Origin: a bacterium | Lineage (GTDB): Bacteria > Sysuimicrobiota > Sysuimicrobiia > Sysuimicrobiales > Segetimicrobiaceae | Reading direction: 5' to 3' | Assembly (NCBI GenBank): GCA_035295165.1 | Contig: DATGJN010000088.1 | Location: 1-64,000, forward strand | Length of the DNA: 64,000 nucleotides | Part shown: one piece after another, positions 1 through 11,782 of the stretch | How the letters are laid out: each line of letters opens with the position of its first letter | Numbering within the stretch: position 1 is the first letter of the stretch | Translations under genes and position numbers: made by a program | Notes under the pieces: model-generated | Databases searched by the model: none | Told to the model about the DNA's origin: nothing | The model's input: only the letters and a program-made list of their open reading frames with translations

Positions 1-174
1 CACCGCCGCGTGATCCACGTCCCGGGCCCGATCATCCCTGGAGGCAATACGCTCAGATCGCTCGCCGCAAAGAGCTCAGCGCCCAGGGGGTGACATTTTC
101 GCTGAACCGTTAGCATGACAGGATTGCTGAACTACGACATCATACCCAACCCTACCGGGATCCGGCCCCACCGC

Positions 175-193
175 GCCCCGCGCGCGGCGGGGC
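175..193 (-). terminator. GC-rich hairpin after ccmH
   Basis: A perfect 7-bp stem (gccccgc / gcggggc, loop of 5) lies 17 bases past the ccmH stop on the minus strand. There is no U tract, so it is only a possible terminator. The remaining bases from 1 to 174 show no convincing gene. Confidence 0.3.
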
Positions 194-209
194 CCGCTTG
201 GCGCGGGCG

Positions 210-692
210 TTACCGGTCGCGCATGTCGAGATCCCGGGCCAGCCGCTCGAGGTCGGAGGGATCCATCCCCGCAGGAGGCGACGGGGGTGCCGCCGGGGCG
301 CCGCCGGTCCACCGGCGAATCGCGACCGCGGCGATCGCGAATCCGGCCACGAGCGCCGCGAAGGGGCCGAGGTACAGGAGCCACGAGACGCCGCGCCGCG
401 GCGGCTCCGCGAGCACGCTCTCGCCGAACTGACCGACGAAGTAGCGGAGGATCTGGTCGGGCGTCTCGCCGGCCTCGAGCTTCTGCCGGATGATCGTCCG
501 CATCTCCAGCGCGACCGTGGCATCGCTCTCCGCGACGGTCTGCCCCTGGCAGACCGGGCAGAGCAGCTGCCGCGCCACGGCGTACACGCGGTCGTCGAGC
601 GTCGCCGCCGCCGCCGCCGACGCGATCAGGCCAACGACGATCGCCGCTGCGATCAGGCCGGCAGTGCCGCGCCCCGCACGGGCTCTACGCAT
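210..692 (-). CDS. ccmH: CcmH/CycL-type cytochrome c maturation protein
   Basis: About 160 aa, and a member of the CcmH family that keeps apocytochrome c cysteines reduced for haem ligation outside the membrane. An N-terminal membrane segment (about residues 11-28) is followed by the family core with the redox pair CPVC at about 45-48, in the context LLCPVCQGQT and then AESDA. A second membrane segment lies at about 103-125. The ATG at 692 was chosen because it gives a normal signal anchor and overlaps the yerC stop by 8 bases. An upstream in-frame start at 785 would add an arginine-rich tail inside yerC. Other ccm genes are not in the window, although a TlpA-like thioredoxin and a cytochrome c occur at the far end. 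Confidence 0.88.
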   Translation of the reverse strand: MRRARAGRGTAGLIAAAIVVGLIASAAAAATLDDRVYAVARQLLCPVCQGQTVAESDATVALEMRTIIRQKLEAGETPDQILRYFVGQFGESVLAEPPRRGVSWLLYLGPFAALVAGFAIAAVAIRRWTGGAPAAPPSPPAGMDPSDLERLARDLDMRDR

Positions 693-1029
693 CGCCCCGA
701 CGCGCGCCGCCGGGACCGCGCTTCCGCGGCGCCGCCTCTCCCCGGCCGAGGCGGCCGAGGATGAGCGCGTACCCGTCCGCCCCATAGGTCAAAAACCGGC
801 GCACGCGGCTGATCGTCGCCGAGGACGCGCCCGTGCGCGCCTCGATCTCCTGATAGGTCCGCCCGGCGTGCAACATGCGCGCGACGGCGAAACGCTGGGC
901 GAGCGCTTTGACCTCGCCGATCGTGCAAAGGTCCTCGAAGAAGCGGTAGCACTCCTCCACCGTACGCAGCTGCAACACGGCGCGAAACAGTGTGTCGGTC
1001 AGCGGACTCCGAAGTTTCGGATTCACCAC
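685..1029 (-). CDS. yerC: YerC/YecD family TrpR-like transcriptional regulator
   Basis: This 114-aa protein matches the YerC/YecD group of TrpR-superfamily DNA-binding proteins. The features are LRTVEECYRFFEDLCT near residue 22, then a helix-turn-helix with YQEIEARTGASSATISRVRR. The group is typical of Firmicutes, where its effector is largely unknown. The start is GTG at 1029, immediately followed by a second GTG codon. The last 8 bases overlap the start of ccmH, so the two are probably translationally coupled. The C-terminal tail, rich in Arg, Gly and Ala, extends past the usual family end. Confidence 0.88.
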   Translation of the reverse strand: MVNPKLRSPLTDTLFRAVLQLRTVEECYRFFEDLCTIGEVKALAQRFAVARMLHAGRTYQEIEARTGASSATISRVRRFLTYGADGYALILGRLGRGEAAPRKRGPGGARRGDA

Positions 1030-1086
1030 GACGCTGGCACCTTTCCACGATGACGCATCACTGCGTGAAACACGCGGAGCCTTCGC

Positions 1087-1935
1087 TCACACCAAAGCCT
1101 CGACCTGCCGCGCGTCCCACTCGCACCCGAGAGCGCGAAACGCCGCCGCCGCGGTCACGACGCGGTCGAGTGCGTCGGGCCGGCCGGCGGCCAGAGCCGC
1201 GCGCGCCTCCGCCCGCGCGGCTCTGGCCTGCAAGTACCGATTCCCGGTCCCGCGCAGGGCGGCGGCGGCCTCGCCGGCGAGCAACTCCGCGCGCCCCGCG
1301 TCTCCGCCCGCCGCAAGCGCCTCCGCGAAATCGCACCGTACCACCGCGCCGCCCTCGATGTCGCGCTCCGGCCACGCCGCGAGGGCCGCCGCGAACAACC
1401 GCTCCGCGTCCCGCCATCGCCGCGCATCGGCCTGGCGGCGCAGTACGATCAGGCGGACGAGCAGCGCGGCTTTCGTCGCGCGGGCGGCCGGCAGCGGGGC
1501 ATCGACGCGCAGCCGGCGGGCCAGTCTGAGCGTCCGGTCGCAGGCGTCGATCCCCTGTTCGACTGCGCCGATCGCAGCGCCGTCCCGTTCGACGTCGGCG
1601 AGATCCCGGCACGCGGCCTCGAGCGCGCCACGGTACGCCAGTGCGTCCTGCTCTCCCCGACCGCGGCGAACGATGTTCACCAGTTCTTGAGCAAGCACGA
1701 CCGCGCGGCGGCCTTCCTCGGGGTCGCGCAGGAGGCGGAGCGCAAGCGAGAGACCGAGCAACGTGTTGACGAGGGCATCACCGCCCCCCGCGCGCCGCTG
1801 CAGGTGCTCGGCCGCGCGGAACGCCGCGACCGCCTCGGGGAGATGACGGACGCCCTCCTGGAAGAACGCGGCGAGGTGGCGCCATCCGGCCGCCAGCCGG
1901 TCCTGCGCGGCGCGGTCGGCTTCGACGCCGTCCAC
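1087..1935 (-). CDS. Helical-repeat (TPR-like) hypothetical protein
   Basis: This 282-aa protein is almost entirely alpha-helical and alanine/arginine rich. Successive amphipathic helices resemble degenerate tetratricopeptide repeats (for example DAGRAELLAGEAAAALRG). There is no signal peptide, membrane segment or catalytic motif, so a cytoplasmic scaffold or adaptor role is only inferred. The GTG start at 1935 lies one base after the stop of the upstream membrane protein gene, implying cotranscription and coupling. It precedes yerC by 57 bases on the same strand. The exact family is not recognised. Confidence 0.6.
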   Translation of the reverse strand: MDGVEADRAAQDRLAAGWRHLAAFFQEGVRHLPEAVAAFRAAEHLQRRAGGGDALVNTLLGLSLALRLLRDPEEGRRAVVLAQELVNIVRRGRGEQDALAYRGALEAACRDLADVERDGAAIGAVEQGIDACDRTLRLARRLRVDAPLPAARATKAALLVRLIVLRRQADARRWRDAERLFAAALAAWPERDIEGGAVVRCDFAEALAAGGDAGRAELLAGEAAAALRGTGNRYLQARAARAEARAALAAGRPDALDRVVTAAAAFRALGCEWDARQVEALV

Positions 1936-1936
1936 G

Positions 1937-2662
1937 TCAGGACGTCAGGCGGGCCGCCGCTCGCGGAAGGCTCAGCACGACCGCGTACGCGAGCATGGCG
2001 AGCGCGACCCCGACGGCGAGCATCGTCCACACCGGGAGCGCGTACACCTGGAGCGCGAACAACAGGCCGAGCATCCCATACATCGTCTGGTAGAGGACCG
2101 CCGCGCCCAGGCACACGCCGAGCTGGCCGTGGGTCGCGCCGTAAACCGCCAGCGCCGTCGACGCGCCGTTCGCAGCGACGAACCCGAACTGCTGGACGAG
2201 CGGGGTCACAAGGTTGTCGGGCGCGCCCATATGAAGCGTGCGCGCCACCAGCGCCAACCCCAACACCTGGTAGGCGCCGATCGCGCCGAACCCGGCGCCC
2301 ACCGAGGCGCCGAACGCGGCGGCGTCGGCCTCCGCGCCCCCCCGTGACAGCGTGGGCAGGGCGATCGCCAACTTGAAGATCTCGTTGATCGTCGCGGCGA
2401 TCAACGCGCCGACCAGGCCGACGCCGATGCTGGTACTGTACGCACCGATGTCCCAACCGAAGAGGTATGCCACGAGGGCCTGGATCGGATCCACGAGGAG
2501 TGCGGCAACCCAGAAGACGACAGCGCCCAGGACAAACGCGACAAAGAACCACGGGTTCCGAAGCTGTCCGCGGCCGACGACCGCCGCCACCGCGAGCCCG
2601 TAGCACAAGGCGACCGCAATCGCCATGGCTTGGTCAGGGTTCACGGCTGCGGGGATTCTCAC
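1937..2662 (-). CDS. Multi-pass membrane protein, degenerate PrsW/YhfC-like
   Basis: A protein of about 241 aa with seven or so hydrophobic segments. The stretch INEIFK followed about 25 residues later by AFGASVGAGFGAIGA resembles the EExxK and FxxxxGxxxGxGF motifs of PrsW/CAAX-type intramembrane proteases. However, the first glutamate is Asn and no convincing catalytic histidine motif follows, so peptidase activity is doubtful. An internal ATG at 2626 is an alternative start that would remove 12 residues. It heads the minus-strand run with the helical-repeat protein, yerC and ccmH. Confidence 0.6.
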   Translation of the reverse strand: MRIPAAVNPDQAMAIAVALCYGLAVAAVVGRGQLRNPWFFVAFVLGAVVFWVAALLVDPIQALVAYLFGWDIGAYSTSIGVGLVGALIAATINEIFKLAIALPTLSRGGAEADAAAFGASVGAGFGAIGAYQVLGLALVARTLHMGAPDNLVTPLVQQFGFVAANGASTALAVYGATHGQLGVCLGAAVLYQTMYGMLGLLFALQVYALPVWTMLAVGVALAMLAYAVVLSLPRAAARLTS

Positions 2663-2734
2663 GAGAAAAGGCTCATGCGCACGACAGGCGTATTGTATGC
2701 TGTGGACGCCCCTATTTGCAAGGGCGGCACGGCG

Positions 2735-3676
2735 TTAGCGCCCCGCGCCGGCCGCGGCGCGGCGCTCGTGCGGCCGCAGCGCGGCGACGACCGCGAAGCT
2801 GAGCGGCGTGGGCACCCCAGCCTCGCGCCCCATGCGCACGACCGCCCCGCACAGCGCATCCAGCTCCATCCGTTTCCCCGCCGCGAGATCGTGATACAGC
2901 GAGGCGCGGGTATGGTACCCGGCCCCGTGCACGAGTTCGTCGACAAACGCGATCTGTCGCTCAACCACCCCGTCGAGGCGAATGCCGCGGGCGCGGCCGA
3001 CCGCGGCCGTCTCCTCCATCAAACCGCGAAACATCTCGCGAGACTCCGCGTGGTCCCAGATTTCGCCGAGGACGACCCGGGTGAGCGCGGTCATCCCGCC
3101 GGCTGCACAGATGAACACGAACTTCTCCCACAGCACGCGCACGATCTCTGCGCTCACCTGGCTCTTGATCCCGGCGCGGGAGAGCGCCGCGTCGATCGTC
3201 CGGACGCGCGGCGTGATCGTGCCGTCCATCTCGCCGAAAATGATGTCTCCGGGCAGGCCGGTGTGCCGGATCACGCCGGGCGCCTCGATCGCACCCGCAA
3301 CGTATGTCACGCCGCCCAACACAGGTCCGCGCCCCAGCATCGTGGTCAACCGGTCTTCCGTGTCCACACCGTTCTGCAGGCAGAGGACCGCCGTCTCGCG
3401 CCCGACCGCCGGACGGATCGCCTCGCCCGCGCCGTCGACATCGTAGGTCTTGACGGCGAACAACACCAGATCCACCGATCCCGCGTCCGACGGCCGCTCG
3501 ACGGCGCGCACCGGCAGCGCGAAGTCGCCGTCGACGCTGCGCACCCGGAGCCCGTGCTCGACGAGCGCCCGGAAGTGTGCGCCCCGGGCCACGAACGTCA
3601 CGTCCTCACCGGCGCGCGCAAGCAGCCCGCCGAAGTACCCGCCGAGACCGCCGGTGCCCATCACGAGAATCCGCAT
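2735..3676 (-). CDS. panE: 2-dehydropantoate 2-reductase (ketopantoate reductase)
   Basis: This protein of about 313 aa reduces ketopantoate to pantoate with NADPH in pantothenate and CoA synthesis. The Rossmann motif GTGGLGG sits at about residues 7-13. It is followed by FAVKTYD, a QNGVD loop, a helical C-terminal domain with WEKF, and the pantoate-binding SLYHDLAAGKRMELD region containing the conserved K-x-x-E/D signature. ATG at 3676 follows a GGGGGCG box. A GTG 12 bases upstream is also possible. It lies downstream of the branched-chain operon, which makes the 2-ketoisovalerate precursor, but a 257-base gap separates them. Confidence 0.88.
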   Translation of the reverse strand: MRILVMGTGGLGGYFGGLLARAGEDVTFVARGAHFRALVEHGLRVRSVDGDFALPVRAVERPSDAGSVDLVLFAVKTYDVDGAGEAIRPAVGRETAVLCLQNGVDTEDRLTTMLGRGPVLGGVTYVAGAIEAPGVIRHTGLPGDIIFGEMDGTITPRVRTIDAALSRAGIKSQVSAEIVRVLWEKFVFICAAGGMTALTRVVLGEIWDHAESREMFRGLMEETAAVGRARGIRLDGVVERQIAFVDELVHGAGYHTRASLYHDLAAGKRMELDALCGAVVRMGREAGVPTPLSFAVVAALRPHERRAAAGAGR

Positions 3677-3933
3677 CGCGCCCCCCACCCCCGTCCGGTG
3701 ATCCGGTCAACGGGTGAGTATTCCACGCACACGGTCAAAGACACTGCCGCGGTGGCGCGCCGATGGGGCGGCGCGAACCACCGCACCCGGGTCTGGGTCC
3801 AGCCCGGACGACGTGGCGTTACGGATCGGGGTCGGGGTTTCGTATCGGCTTGGAAGACCAAGGCGAATCGCACGCGGAGCAGGCGCGCGCCAACGGCGTC
3901 CTCGGCGCTGGGGACGAACCGTCCTGCTCGCGG

Positions 3934-5016
3934 TCAGGCCAGTTTCGCGAGCACCGCGTCCGTCATGGCACGGGTCCCCAGCGCGGGCGTCGTCCCCGCC
4001 ATGTCCCCGGTGCGGCATCCGTCCGCGAGCGCGCGCGTCACCGCGCCTTCGATCGCCGCGGCGGAGGCTTCGTGGCCCGCGCCGTAGCGGAGCAACAGCG
4101 CGCCGGTGAGGATCGCGGCAAGGGGGTTCGCGATCCCCTTGCCGGCGATGTCGGGGGCGGTTCCGTGTACGGGCTCGAACAAACCCGGGGCGCGCTCGCC
4201 CAAGCTCGCGGACGGCATCAGGCCGAGGGACCCGATCACGCCGGCCGCTTCGTCGCTGAGGATGTCCCCGAACGTGTTCTCGGTGACGATGACATCGAAC
4301 TGCCGGGGGTCGCGCACCAGCTGCAGCGCCGCGTTGTCCACCAGCATGTGTTCGAACGCGAGGTCGGGGAACTCGCGCGCCGTCTCCGTCGCCACCTCGC
4401 GCCACAACCGCGACGTCTCGAGCACGTTGGCCTTGTCCACCGACGTCACCTTGCGTCGCGGCCGCAGGCGCGCGATCTCACAGGCTTTGCGGACGACGCG
4501 CCGGATCTCCGGCGCCGCGTACGGCAGCGTATCCATGGCCGCCGCCTGATCGCCCTCGCCGGTGCGCGACTGCGTGCCGTAGTACAATCCACCGCAGAGT
4601 TCCCGAACGATCAGGAAGTTCGTGCCCTCGACGACCTCGCGGCGGAGCGGCGAGGCGCCCAGCAGCGGCGGCGAGACCGCGGCCGGCCGGAGGTTGGCGT
4701 AGAGCTGGAACGTCTTCCGTAGCGTGAACAGCGCCTGCTCGGGCCGCAGGTGCGCCGGTCCCCGGTCCCACTTCGGCCCGCCGCACGCGCCGAGCAGGAT
4801 CGCATCCGAGCGGCGACACAACTCCACCGTCTCGGGAGGAATCGGATGGCCTGTCGCGTCGATCGCGGCCCCGCCCGCGAGCCCCTCCTCGAACGACAGG
4901 ACCATCTCAAACCGCCGCCCGACCTCCGTGAGCACCCGAACAGCCTCGGCGATCACCTCGCGGCCGATCCCGTCGCCGGGAACGACCGCGATCCGGCACG
5001 TCCGCGGGCCGCTCAT
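3934..5016 (-). CDS. leuB: 3-isopropylmalate dehydrogenase
   Basis: A 360-aa enzyme that oxidises and decarboxylates 3-isopropylmalate to 2-oxoisocaproate with NAD in leucine synthesis. Family features are VVPGDGIG near residue 11, [55 protein letters not shown] and [18 protein letters not shown]. The ATG at 5016 overlaps the cimA stop (ATGA), giving tight coupling as the last gene of the T-box operon. The same fold also serves the citramalate branch, where it would act on 3-methylmalate, so one LeuB can support both pathways. The leuCD isomerase genes are absent from this window. Confidence 0.95.
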   Translation of the reverse strand: MSGPRTCRIAVVPGDGIGREVIAEAVRVLTEVGRRFEMVLSFEEGLAGGAAIDATGHPIPPETVELCRRSDAILLGACGGPKWDRGPAHLRPEQALFTLRKTFQLYANLRPAAVSPPLLGASPLRREVVEGTNFLIVRELCGGLYYGTQSRTGEGDQAAAMDTLPYAAPEIRRVVRKACEIARLRPRRKVTSVDKANVLETSRLWREVATETAREFPDLAFEHMLVDNAALQLVRDPRQFDVIVTENTFGDILSDEAAGVIGSLGLMPSASLGERAPGLFEPVHGTAPDIAGKGIANPLAAILTGALLLRYGAGHEASAAAIEGAVTRALADGCRTGDMAGTTPALGTRAMTDAVLAKLA

Positions 5017-6614
5017 CGGGCCGCCTCGAGACGGGGCCGGCGCCCGCCAGCGGGCAGGAGCACGTATTCCAAGCTGTCGACGAGCGCCTGCCACGACGCT
5101 TCCACGACGTTCTCCGACACGCCGACGGTCCCCCACGTCCGCACGCCGTCGGTGGACTGGATCAGCACCCGGACCCGCGCCGCGGTCGCGGCGTCGGCGT
5201 TGAGCACGCGCACCTTATAGTCGACGAGGCGGACGCGTCCGATTTCCGGGTAGAAGCGCTCAAGCGCCTTCCGGAGCGCACGGTCCAAGGCGTGCACCGG
5301 CCCGTTGCCTTCGGCCGCGGTGTGCTCCTCCAAGCCGTCCACGGCCACCCGGATGCTCGCCTCGGACACACTCGTGCCGTCTCCCCGCTTCTCGGCCAGC
5401 ACCCGGAGGCCGAGGAGGGAAAACGCCGGGCGGTGCTGCCCGAGCGTGCGCCGCATCAGCAACTCGAACGATGCCTCCGCCCCCTCGAACTGAAATCCCT
5501 CGTGCTCCAACCGCTTCAGCTCGGCAAGGATCGCTCGCGCTTCGGGACGATCCTTGCTGAGGTCCACGCCCATCTCCTGCGCCTTGTAGAGGACGTTCGC
5601 CCGCCCGGACAGGTCGCTCACCACGACGCGGCGCCGGTTGCCGACCGACTCGGGCACGATGTGCTCGTAGGTCGCAGGGTGGGCCATCACGGCGCTGACG
5701 TGGACGCCGCCTTTGTGAGCAAACGCGTTGCGCCCGACGAACGGCTGGTACTCGTCGGGCGCCATGTTCGCCAGTTCCGAGACGTACCGCGCCAGCTCGC
5801 CGAGCCGGCCGAGCGACGCGTCCGGGACGCACCGGCGGCCCATCTTCAGCTGCAGGTTGGGAATGATCGAGACGAGGTTCGCGTTGCCGCAGCGCTCGCC
5901 GATGCCGTTGATCGTGCCCTGCACGTGCGTCGCGCCCGCCTGGACGGCAACGAGCGTGTTCGCCACGCCGAGCTCGCCGTCGTTATGCGCGTGAATGCCG
6001 AGCGGCCCATCCACCGCCGCGTGGGCCGCCTCCACGCCGGCCCGGATCTCGAAGGGGAGCCGGCCGCCGTTTGTATCGCAGAGCACCACGACCGCAGCGC
6101 CTCCCCGCCGCGCCGCGACGATCGTCGCCAAGGCGTACTCCGGGTGCGCCTTCCATCCATCAAAGTAGTGCTCCGCGTCGTAGACGACCTCGAGGCCGCG
6201 GGTCTGGAGAAAGCGAACGGAGTCTTCGATCATCCGCAGGTTTTCCTCCGGGGTGGTGTGCAACGCCTCCCGGACGTGCAGGTCCCACGACTTCCCGAAC
6301 ACGACCGCGACGGGTGTCCCGGCCGCCACGATGAGCCGGAGGTTCTCGTCCTGCTCCGGCGGGATCCCGGCCCGGCGCGTGCTCCCGAACGCGGTCAAGC
6401 GGGCGTGCCGCCATGTCCGGGCCTGCGCCCGCTCGAAGAACTCGAGGTCCTTCGGATTGCTCCCGGGCCATCCGCCTTCTATATAATCGATCCCGAACTC
6501 GTCGAGCCGCTCCGCGATCCGCAGCTTGTCGTCGGCCGACAGCGTGATCCCCGCCCCCTGCGTGCCGTCGCGCAGGGTCGTATCGTAGAGCGCGATCTGG
6601 GCCGGATGGGTCAT
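5013..6614 (-). CDS. cimA: (R)-citramalate synthase
   Basis: A 533-aa member of the DRE-TIM metallolyase family that condenses pyruvate and acetyl-CoA to citramalate, a threonine-independent route to 2-oxobutyrate and isoleucine. It shows [11 protein letters not shown] near residue 10, an [10 protein letters not shown] substrate loop typical of the CimA/isopropylmalate-like group, [18 protein letters not shown] and [15 protein letters not shown] LeuA-type allosteric domain fills the last 130 or so residues. The GGAGGA box before ATG 6614 supports the start. It lies between leuA and leuB, overlapping leuB by 4 bases. Having both this enzyme and LeuA argues for separate leucine and isoleucine entry points. 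Confidence 0.92.
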   Translation of the reverse strand: MTHPAQIALYDTTLRDGTQGAGITLSADDKLRIAERLDEFGIDYIEGGWPGSNPKDLEFFERAQARTWRHARLTAFGSTRRAGIPPEQDENLRLIVAAGTPVAVVFGKSWDLHVREALHTTPEENLRMIEDSVRFLQTRGLEVVYDAEHYFDGWKAHPEYALATIVAARRGGAAVVVLCDTNGGRLPFEIRAGVEAAHAAVDGPLGIHAHNDGELGVANTLVAVQAGATHVQGTINGIGERCGNANLVSIIPNLQLKMGRRCVPDASLGRLGELARYVSELANMAPDEYQPFVGRNAFAHKGGVHVSAVMAHPATYEHIVPESVGNRRRVVVSDLSGRANVLYKAQEMGVDLSKDRPEARAILAELKRLEHEGFQFEGAEASFELLMRRTLGQHRPAFSLLGLRVLAEKRGDGTSVSEASIRVAVDGLEEHTAAEGNGPVHALDRALRKALERFYPEIGRVRLVDYKVRVLNADAATAARVRVLIQSTDGVRTWGTVGVSENVVEASWQALVDSLEYVLLPAGGRRPRLEAAR

Positions 6615-6675
6615 GAACGGTCCTCCTCGCCGCCTGGCGGACGGTCCGTCCGCCGGGCCCGCGCCGCGTCGCGGA

Positions 6676-8211
<1,536 letters not shown>

Positions 8212-8347
8212 CGCCCCGCCCTCCATCGTTCGCGGCCGGGTCGCGCCGGACGGGGGTCGCCCGTCCGAGCTCCACCGACGCGTCCCCCGTGCGGCGGCCT
8301 TCCCGCCGCCGGGCCCGGGCCGCATCGAGCGTCCCGGGTGGTCCCGT

Positions 8348-9400
8348 CTACCGCTTGGCCTTCGCCTCTGCCTTCTTGGGGGCCGCGGGTGCGCCCGCAC
8401 CGAGGTCGCGCTTGAGCCACGGCATCATCGCCCGGAGCTGGGCGCCGATCTCCTCGATCGGATGGTGGGCCTCCTGCTCGTAACGCGCCGAAAACATCGG
8501 CCGCCCGGCCTGGTTCTCGAGGATCCACTCCTTGGCGAACGCCCCGCTCTGAATCTCGGCGAGGATCCGGCGCATCTCGGCGCGCGTCTCCTCGGTAACG
8601 ATCCGCCGGCCCCGCGTGAAGTCGCCGAACTTGGCGGTGTTGCTCACCGAATAGCGCATGAGGCCGAGGCCGCCTTCGTAGATCAGGTCCACGATCAGCT
8701 TCATCTCGTGGAGACACTCGAAGTAGGCGATCTCCGGTGCGTATCCTGCCGCCACGAGCGTCTCGTATCCCGCCTTGATCAGCTCCGAAATCCCGCCGCA
8801 CAGCACGGTCTGTTCGCCGAACAGATCGCTCTCGGTCTCCTCGCGAAACGTCGTCTCGATCACGCCCGCGCGCAGGCTGCCGATGCCGTGCGCATACGCC
8901 AGTGCGACGGCCTTGGCCTTGCCGCTCGGATCCTGGTGGATCGCCAGCAGCGACGGCACCCCCTTGCCCTCGACGTACATCCGGCGCAGGAGGTGGCCCG
9001 GGCTCTTCGGTGCGATCATGAACACGTCCAGGTCCGGGGGCGGCACGATCTGGTGGAAGTGGATGCTGAACCCGTGCGAAACGCCGAGCGCCTTGCCCTT
9101 GCGGAGATGCGGCCGGATCTCTTCCTGGTAGACGCGGGATTGGATCTCGTCCGGAATCAGGACCTGCACGATGTCCGCGGCGGCCGCCGCCTCCGAGACC
9201 GTCGCGACCTCGAGTCCGTCGGCCGCAACCTGGTCCCACGACCGGCTCCCCCGGTACAGGCCGACGACCACCGAGACGCCGCTGTCGTGTAGGTTCTGGG
9301 CCTGCGCGTGTCCCTGGCTGCCGTACCCGATCACCGCGACGCGTTTGCCGCGGAGGACGTTCAGGTTGGCGTCCTGTTCGTAGTAGACCTTTGCGGGCAT
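8348..9400 (-). CDS. ilvC: Ketol-acid reductoisomerase
   Basis: A 350-aa class I reductoisomerase converting acetolactate or acetohydroxybutyrate to the dihydroxy acids using Mg2+ and NADPH. The N-terminal Rossmann motif is [15 protein letters not shown] (about residues 24-38), followed by [10 protein letters not shown]. The knotted helical domain has [29 protein letters not shown] and SNTAKFGD. A lysine/alanine-rich tail ends the protein. The AGGAGG ribosome-binding site spans the ilvN stop region, and the intergenic distance is 12 bases. It is part of the T-box-controlled operon. Confidence 0.96.
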   Translation of the reverse strand: MPAKVYYEQDANLNVLRGKRVAVIGYGSQGHAQAQNLHDSGVSVVVGLYRGSRSWDQVAADGLEVATVSEAAAAADIVQVLIPDEIQSRVYQEEIRPHLRKGKALGVSHGFSIHFHQIVPPPDLDVFMIAPKSPGHLLRRMYVEGKGVPSLLAIHQDPSGKAKAVALAYAHGIGSLRAGVIETTFREETESDLFGEQTVLCGGISELIKAGYETLVAAGYAPEIAYFECLHEMKLIVDLIYEGGLGLMRYSVSNTAKFGDFTRGRRIVTEETRAEMRRILAEIQSGAFAKEWILENQAGRPMFSARYEQEAHHPIEEIGAQLRAMMPWLKRDLGAGAPAAPKKAEAKAKR

Positions 9401-9412
9401 GCCGGTGGCCTC

Positions 9413-9898
9413 CTAGGTGGGCTGGGTGCCGCGGACCAGCGTCACCTGGCCGGTGCGCACCATCTCGCGGATCCCGTACTTGTGCAGCAACGACATGATC
9501 GCGTCGATCTTGTCGGACCGTCCCGTGACCTCCAGCGTCATCGTCTTCTCGGTGAGGTCCACGACGTTGGCGCGAAACACGTTGCTGATCTCCATGATCT
9601 CCATCCGGGTCGTCGGCGTCGCGTTGAGCTTGATCAACGCCAGCTCCCGATCCACCGTGTTGAACCCCGTCACGTCGTTGACCTTGACGACCTCCATGAG
9701 CTTGTTGAGCTGCTTGATGATCTGCTCAAGGATCTCCGGCGCGCCCTCGACGACGATGATCATCCGCGACACCGCCGGCTGCTCGGTGACGCCGACGGCC
9801 AGGCTGTGAATGTTGTACCCGCGGCGCCGGAACAGCCCGGCGACCTTCATGAGGACACCCGGCGAGTTGTCCACGAGCACGGAGATCGTGTGCTTCAT
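9413..9898 (-). CDS. ilvN: Acetolactate synthase small (regulatory) subunit
   Basis: A regulatory subunit of 161 aa that binds IlvB and confers valine feedback sensitivity. The ACT domain begins MKHTISVLVDNSPGVLMKVA and continues GLFRRRGYNIHSLAVG, followed by the second domain with MELMKI-like MEIMEISNVFRA and IREMVRTG. The canonical family N terminus corresponds to ATG 9898, 40 bases after the ilvB stop. An ATG at 9958 that overlaps ilvB by 20 bases is an alternative. It is also called ilvH in some genomes. Confidence 0.93.
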   Translation of the reverse strand: MKHTISVLVDNSPGVLMKVAGLFRRRGYNIHSLAVGVTEQPAVSRMIIVVEGAPEILEQIIKQLNKLMEVVKVNDVTGFNTVDRELALIKLNATPTTRMEIMEISNVFRANVVDLTEKTMTLEVTGRSDKIDAIMSLLHKYGIREMVRTGQVTLVRGTQPT

Positions 9899-9938
9899 CG
9901 TGTCCCGCCGGAGCGTCGGCGACGTTCCCGACAACAGC

Positions 9939-11681
9939 TCAATCACGGACCCGGTCATCTTCGACGATCATCTCCTTGACCGACTGCCCCGACGGGATCA
10001 TAGGATAGCAGTTCTCCTCGGGGTCCACGGAGATCGCGACGAGACATGGCCGGTCGGTGACCTCGAGCGAGCGCTGCAGCGCGGGCCGCAGCTCGTCCGT
10101 GCGCCGGACGTTGATCCCCACCGCCCCGTACGCCTCGGCCAATTTCGCGAAGTCCGGGTTCTTCAGGAACACGTGAGAGTACCGCTCCTGGTAGAAGAGC
10201 TGCTGCCACTGGCGGACCATCCCCAGCGACTGGTTGTCGAGGATGTAGATCTTGAGCGGCAGCCGGCACTCCACGGCGGTGGCGAGATCCTGCAGCGTCA
10301 TCTGGAAGCTGCCGTCACCGACGATCGCGCAGACGAGCGCGTCGGGCCGGCCCACCTGGGCGCCGAGCGCCGCGGGGAAGCCGTACCCCATCGTCCCCAG
10401 CCCGCCGGACGAGAGCCACATCCGCGGCTCCGAGATCAAGTAGAACTGGGCGGCCCACATCTGATGTTGCCCCACGTCGGTGACGACGATCGCCTTGCCC
10501 TCGGTCAGCCGGTACAGCTCCTCGATCGCGAACTGCGGTTTAATGACGTCGCCCGTCTGGCGGTAGCGGAGGGGGTACCGCGCCTTCCACTCGGCGATCT
10601 CCCGGTGCCACGCTTCGCACGCCGGGGGCACGACCTGGCCGTTCAGGACGCGCAGCGCCTCCTTGGCGTCCCCCACGATCGGCACGTGCGCGGGCTTGTT
10701 CTTGCCGATCTCCGCCGGGTCGATGTCGATGTGGATGAACCGCGCTCCGGGCGCGAAGTCGCTGAGACGCCCGGTCACCCGGTCGTCGAACCGCACGCCG
10801 ACCGCCAGGATCACGTCCGCGGTGTTGATGGCGTAGTTGGCGTATGCGGTCCCGTGCATCCCCAGCATCCCAAGCGACAACGGATCCGTCTCGGGAAACG
10901 CGCCCTTGCCCATGAGGGTCGTGGTCACCGGGATCCGCGTCCGACGCGCCAGCGCCGTGAGCTCGGGCGCGGCGTTGCTCGTGATCACGCCGCCGCCGGC
11001 GTAGACGATCGGTCGCGACGCCTGGTTCAGCAGCGCCGCCGCCGCGGCGATCTGGTTGGGGCTAGGCACGGCGGGCGGCACCTTGCCGCTGCGCAGCGTC
11101 ACCTGCTCGGGAAACTCGAACTCCGCCTCGGCCAAGGCGATGTCGCGCGGGATGTCGATGAGCACCGGGCCGGGCCGTCCGCTGCCGGCGATCAGAAACG
11201 CCTGCAGGACCGCGCGCGGCAGGTCGGAGGCCTTCTCGACCAAGGTGTTATGCTTGGTCACGGGCATCGTGATGCCCATGACGTCCGCCTCCTGGAACGC
11301 ATCGGTTCCGATCGCATGCGTGTTGACCTGCCCGGTGATCGCCACGATCCCCGCGGAGTCCATCATCGCGTCGGTGATACCCGTGATGAGGTTCGTCGCG
11401 CCCGGGCCGGACGTCGCCATGCACACGCCGACCTTGCCGGTGACGCGGTGATAGCCGGTCGCCGCGTGCGCGGCGACCTGCTCGTGCCGGACGAGGACGT
11501 GACGGATGGCCCCCGCGTCGTAGAGCGAGTCGTACAGCGGGAGCGCCGCCCCGCCAGGGTGGCCGAAGATCACCTCAACGCCCACCTGGTGCAGGCACTC
11601 GATGAGCGCCTGGCCTCCGCGCATCCGCTTCGTCGTCGCGGCGGTCCCCGGTCTCGCTACAGGCGTCGTCTGGCGCACCAT
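9939..11681 (-). CDS. ilvB: Acetolactate synthase large (catalytic) subunit
   Basis: A 580-aa thiamine-diphosphate enzyme catalysing the first common step of valine, leucine and isoleucine synthesis. The N-terminal PYR domain has [18 protein letters not shown] and [17 protein letters not shown]. The middle FAD-binding domain has [10 protein letters not shown]. The C-terminal PP domain has the ThDP motif [15 protein letters not shown] about 30 residues before [12 protein letters not shown]. The ATG at 11681 is preceded by AAAGGGGG. The in-frame extension to 11735 would reach into the leader and is rejected. First gene after the T-box. Confidence 0.96.
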   Translation of the reverse strand: MVRQTTPVARPGTAATTKRMRGGQALIECLHQVGVEVIFGHPGGAALPLYDSLYDAGAIRHVLVRHEQVAAHAATGYHRVTGKVGVCMATSGPGATNLITGITDAMMDSAGIVAITGQVNTHAIGTDAFQEADVMGITMPVTKHNTLVEKASDLPRAVLQAFLIAGSGRPGPVLIDIPRDIALAEAEFEFPEQVTLRSGKVPPAVPSPNQIAAAAALLNQASRPIVYAGGGVITSNAAPELTALARRTRIPVTTTLMGKGAFPETDPLSLGMLGMHGTAYANYAINTADVILAVGVRFDDRVTGRLSDFAPGARFIHIDIDPAEIGKNKPAHVPIVGDAKEALRVLNGQVVPPACEAWHREIAEWKARYPLRYRQTGDVIKPQFAIEELYRLTEGKAIVVTDVGQHQMWAAQFYLISEPRMWLSSGGLGTMGYGFPAALGAQVGRPDALVCAIVGDGSFQMTLQDLATAVECRLPLKIYILDNQSLGMVRQWQQLFYQERYSHVFLKNPDFAKLAEAYGAVGINVRRTDELRPALQRSLEVTDRPCLVAISVDPEENCYPMIPSGQSVKEMIVEDDRVRD

Positions 11682-11735
11682 GATCACGTCCCCCTTTTGG
11701 ATGTGCGACCGCGTCCGTACCGTGAATCGCCCCAC

Positions 11736-11782
11736 AAAAACAGAAACCGCGCGGAGTCCTCTAAGGACGGGACTCCCCGCGG
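11736..11782 (-). terminator. Intrinsic terminator of the T-box
   Basis: On the minus strand CCGCGGGGAGTCC pairs with GGACTCCGCGCGG and is followed by TTTCTGTTTTT. The 5' arm shares the CCGCG of the T-box sequence, the standard mutually exclusive terminator/antiterminator arrangement. Confidence 0.9.

Noticed and set aside
2630-4087. Long plus-strand ORF over panE
   Set aside because: Antisense shadow of panE. Arg/His-rich composition and no start signal.
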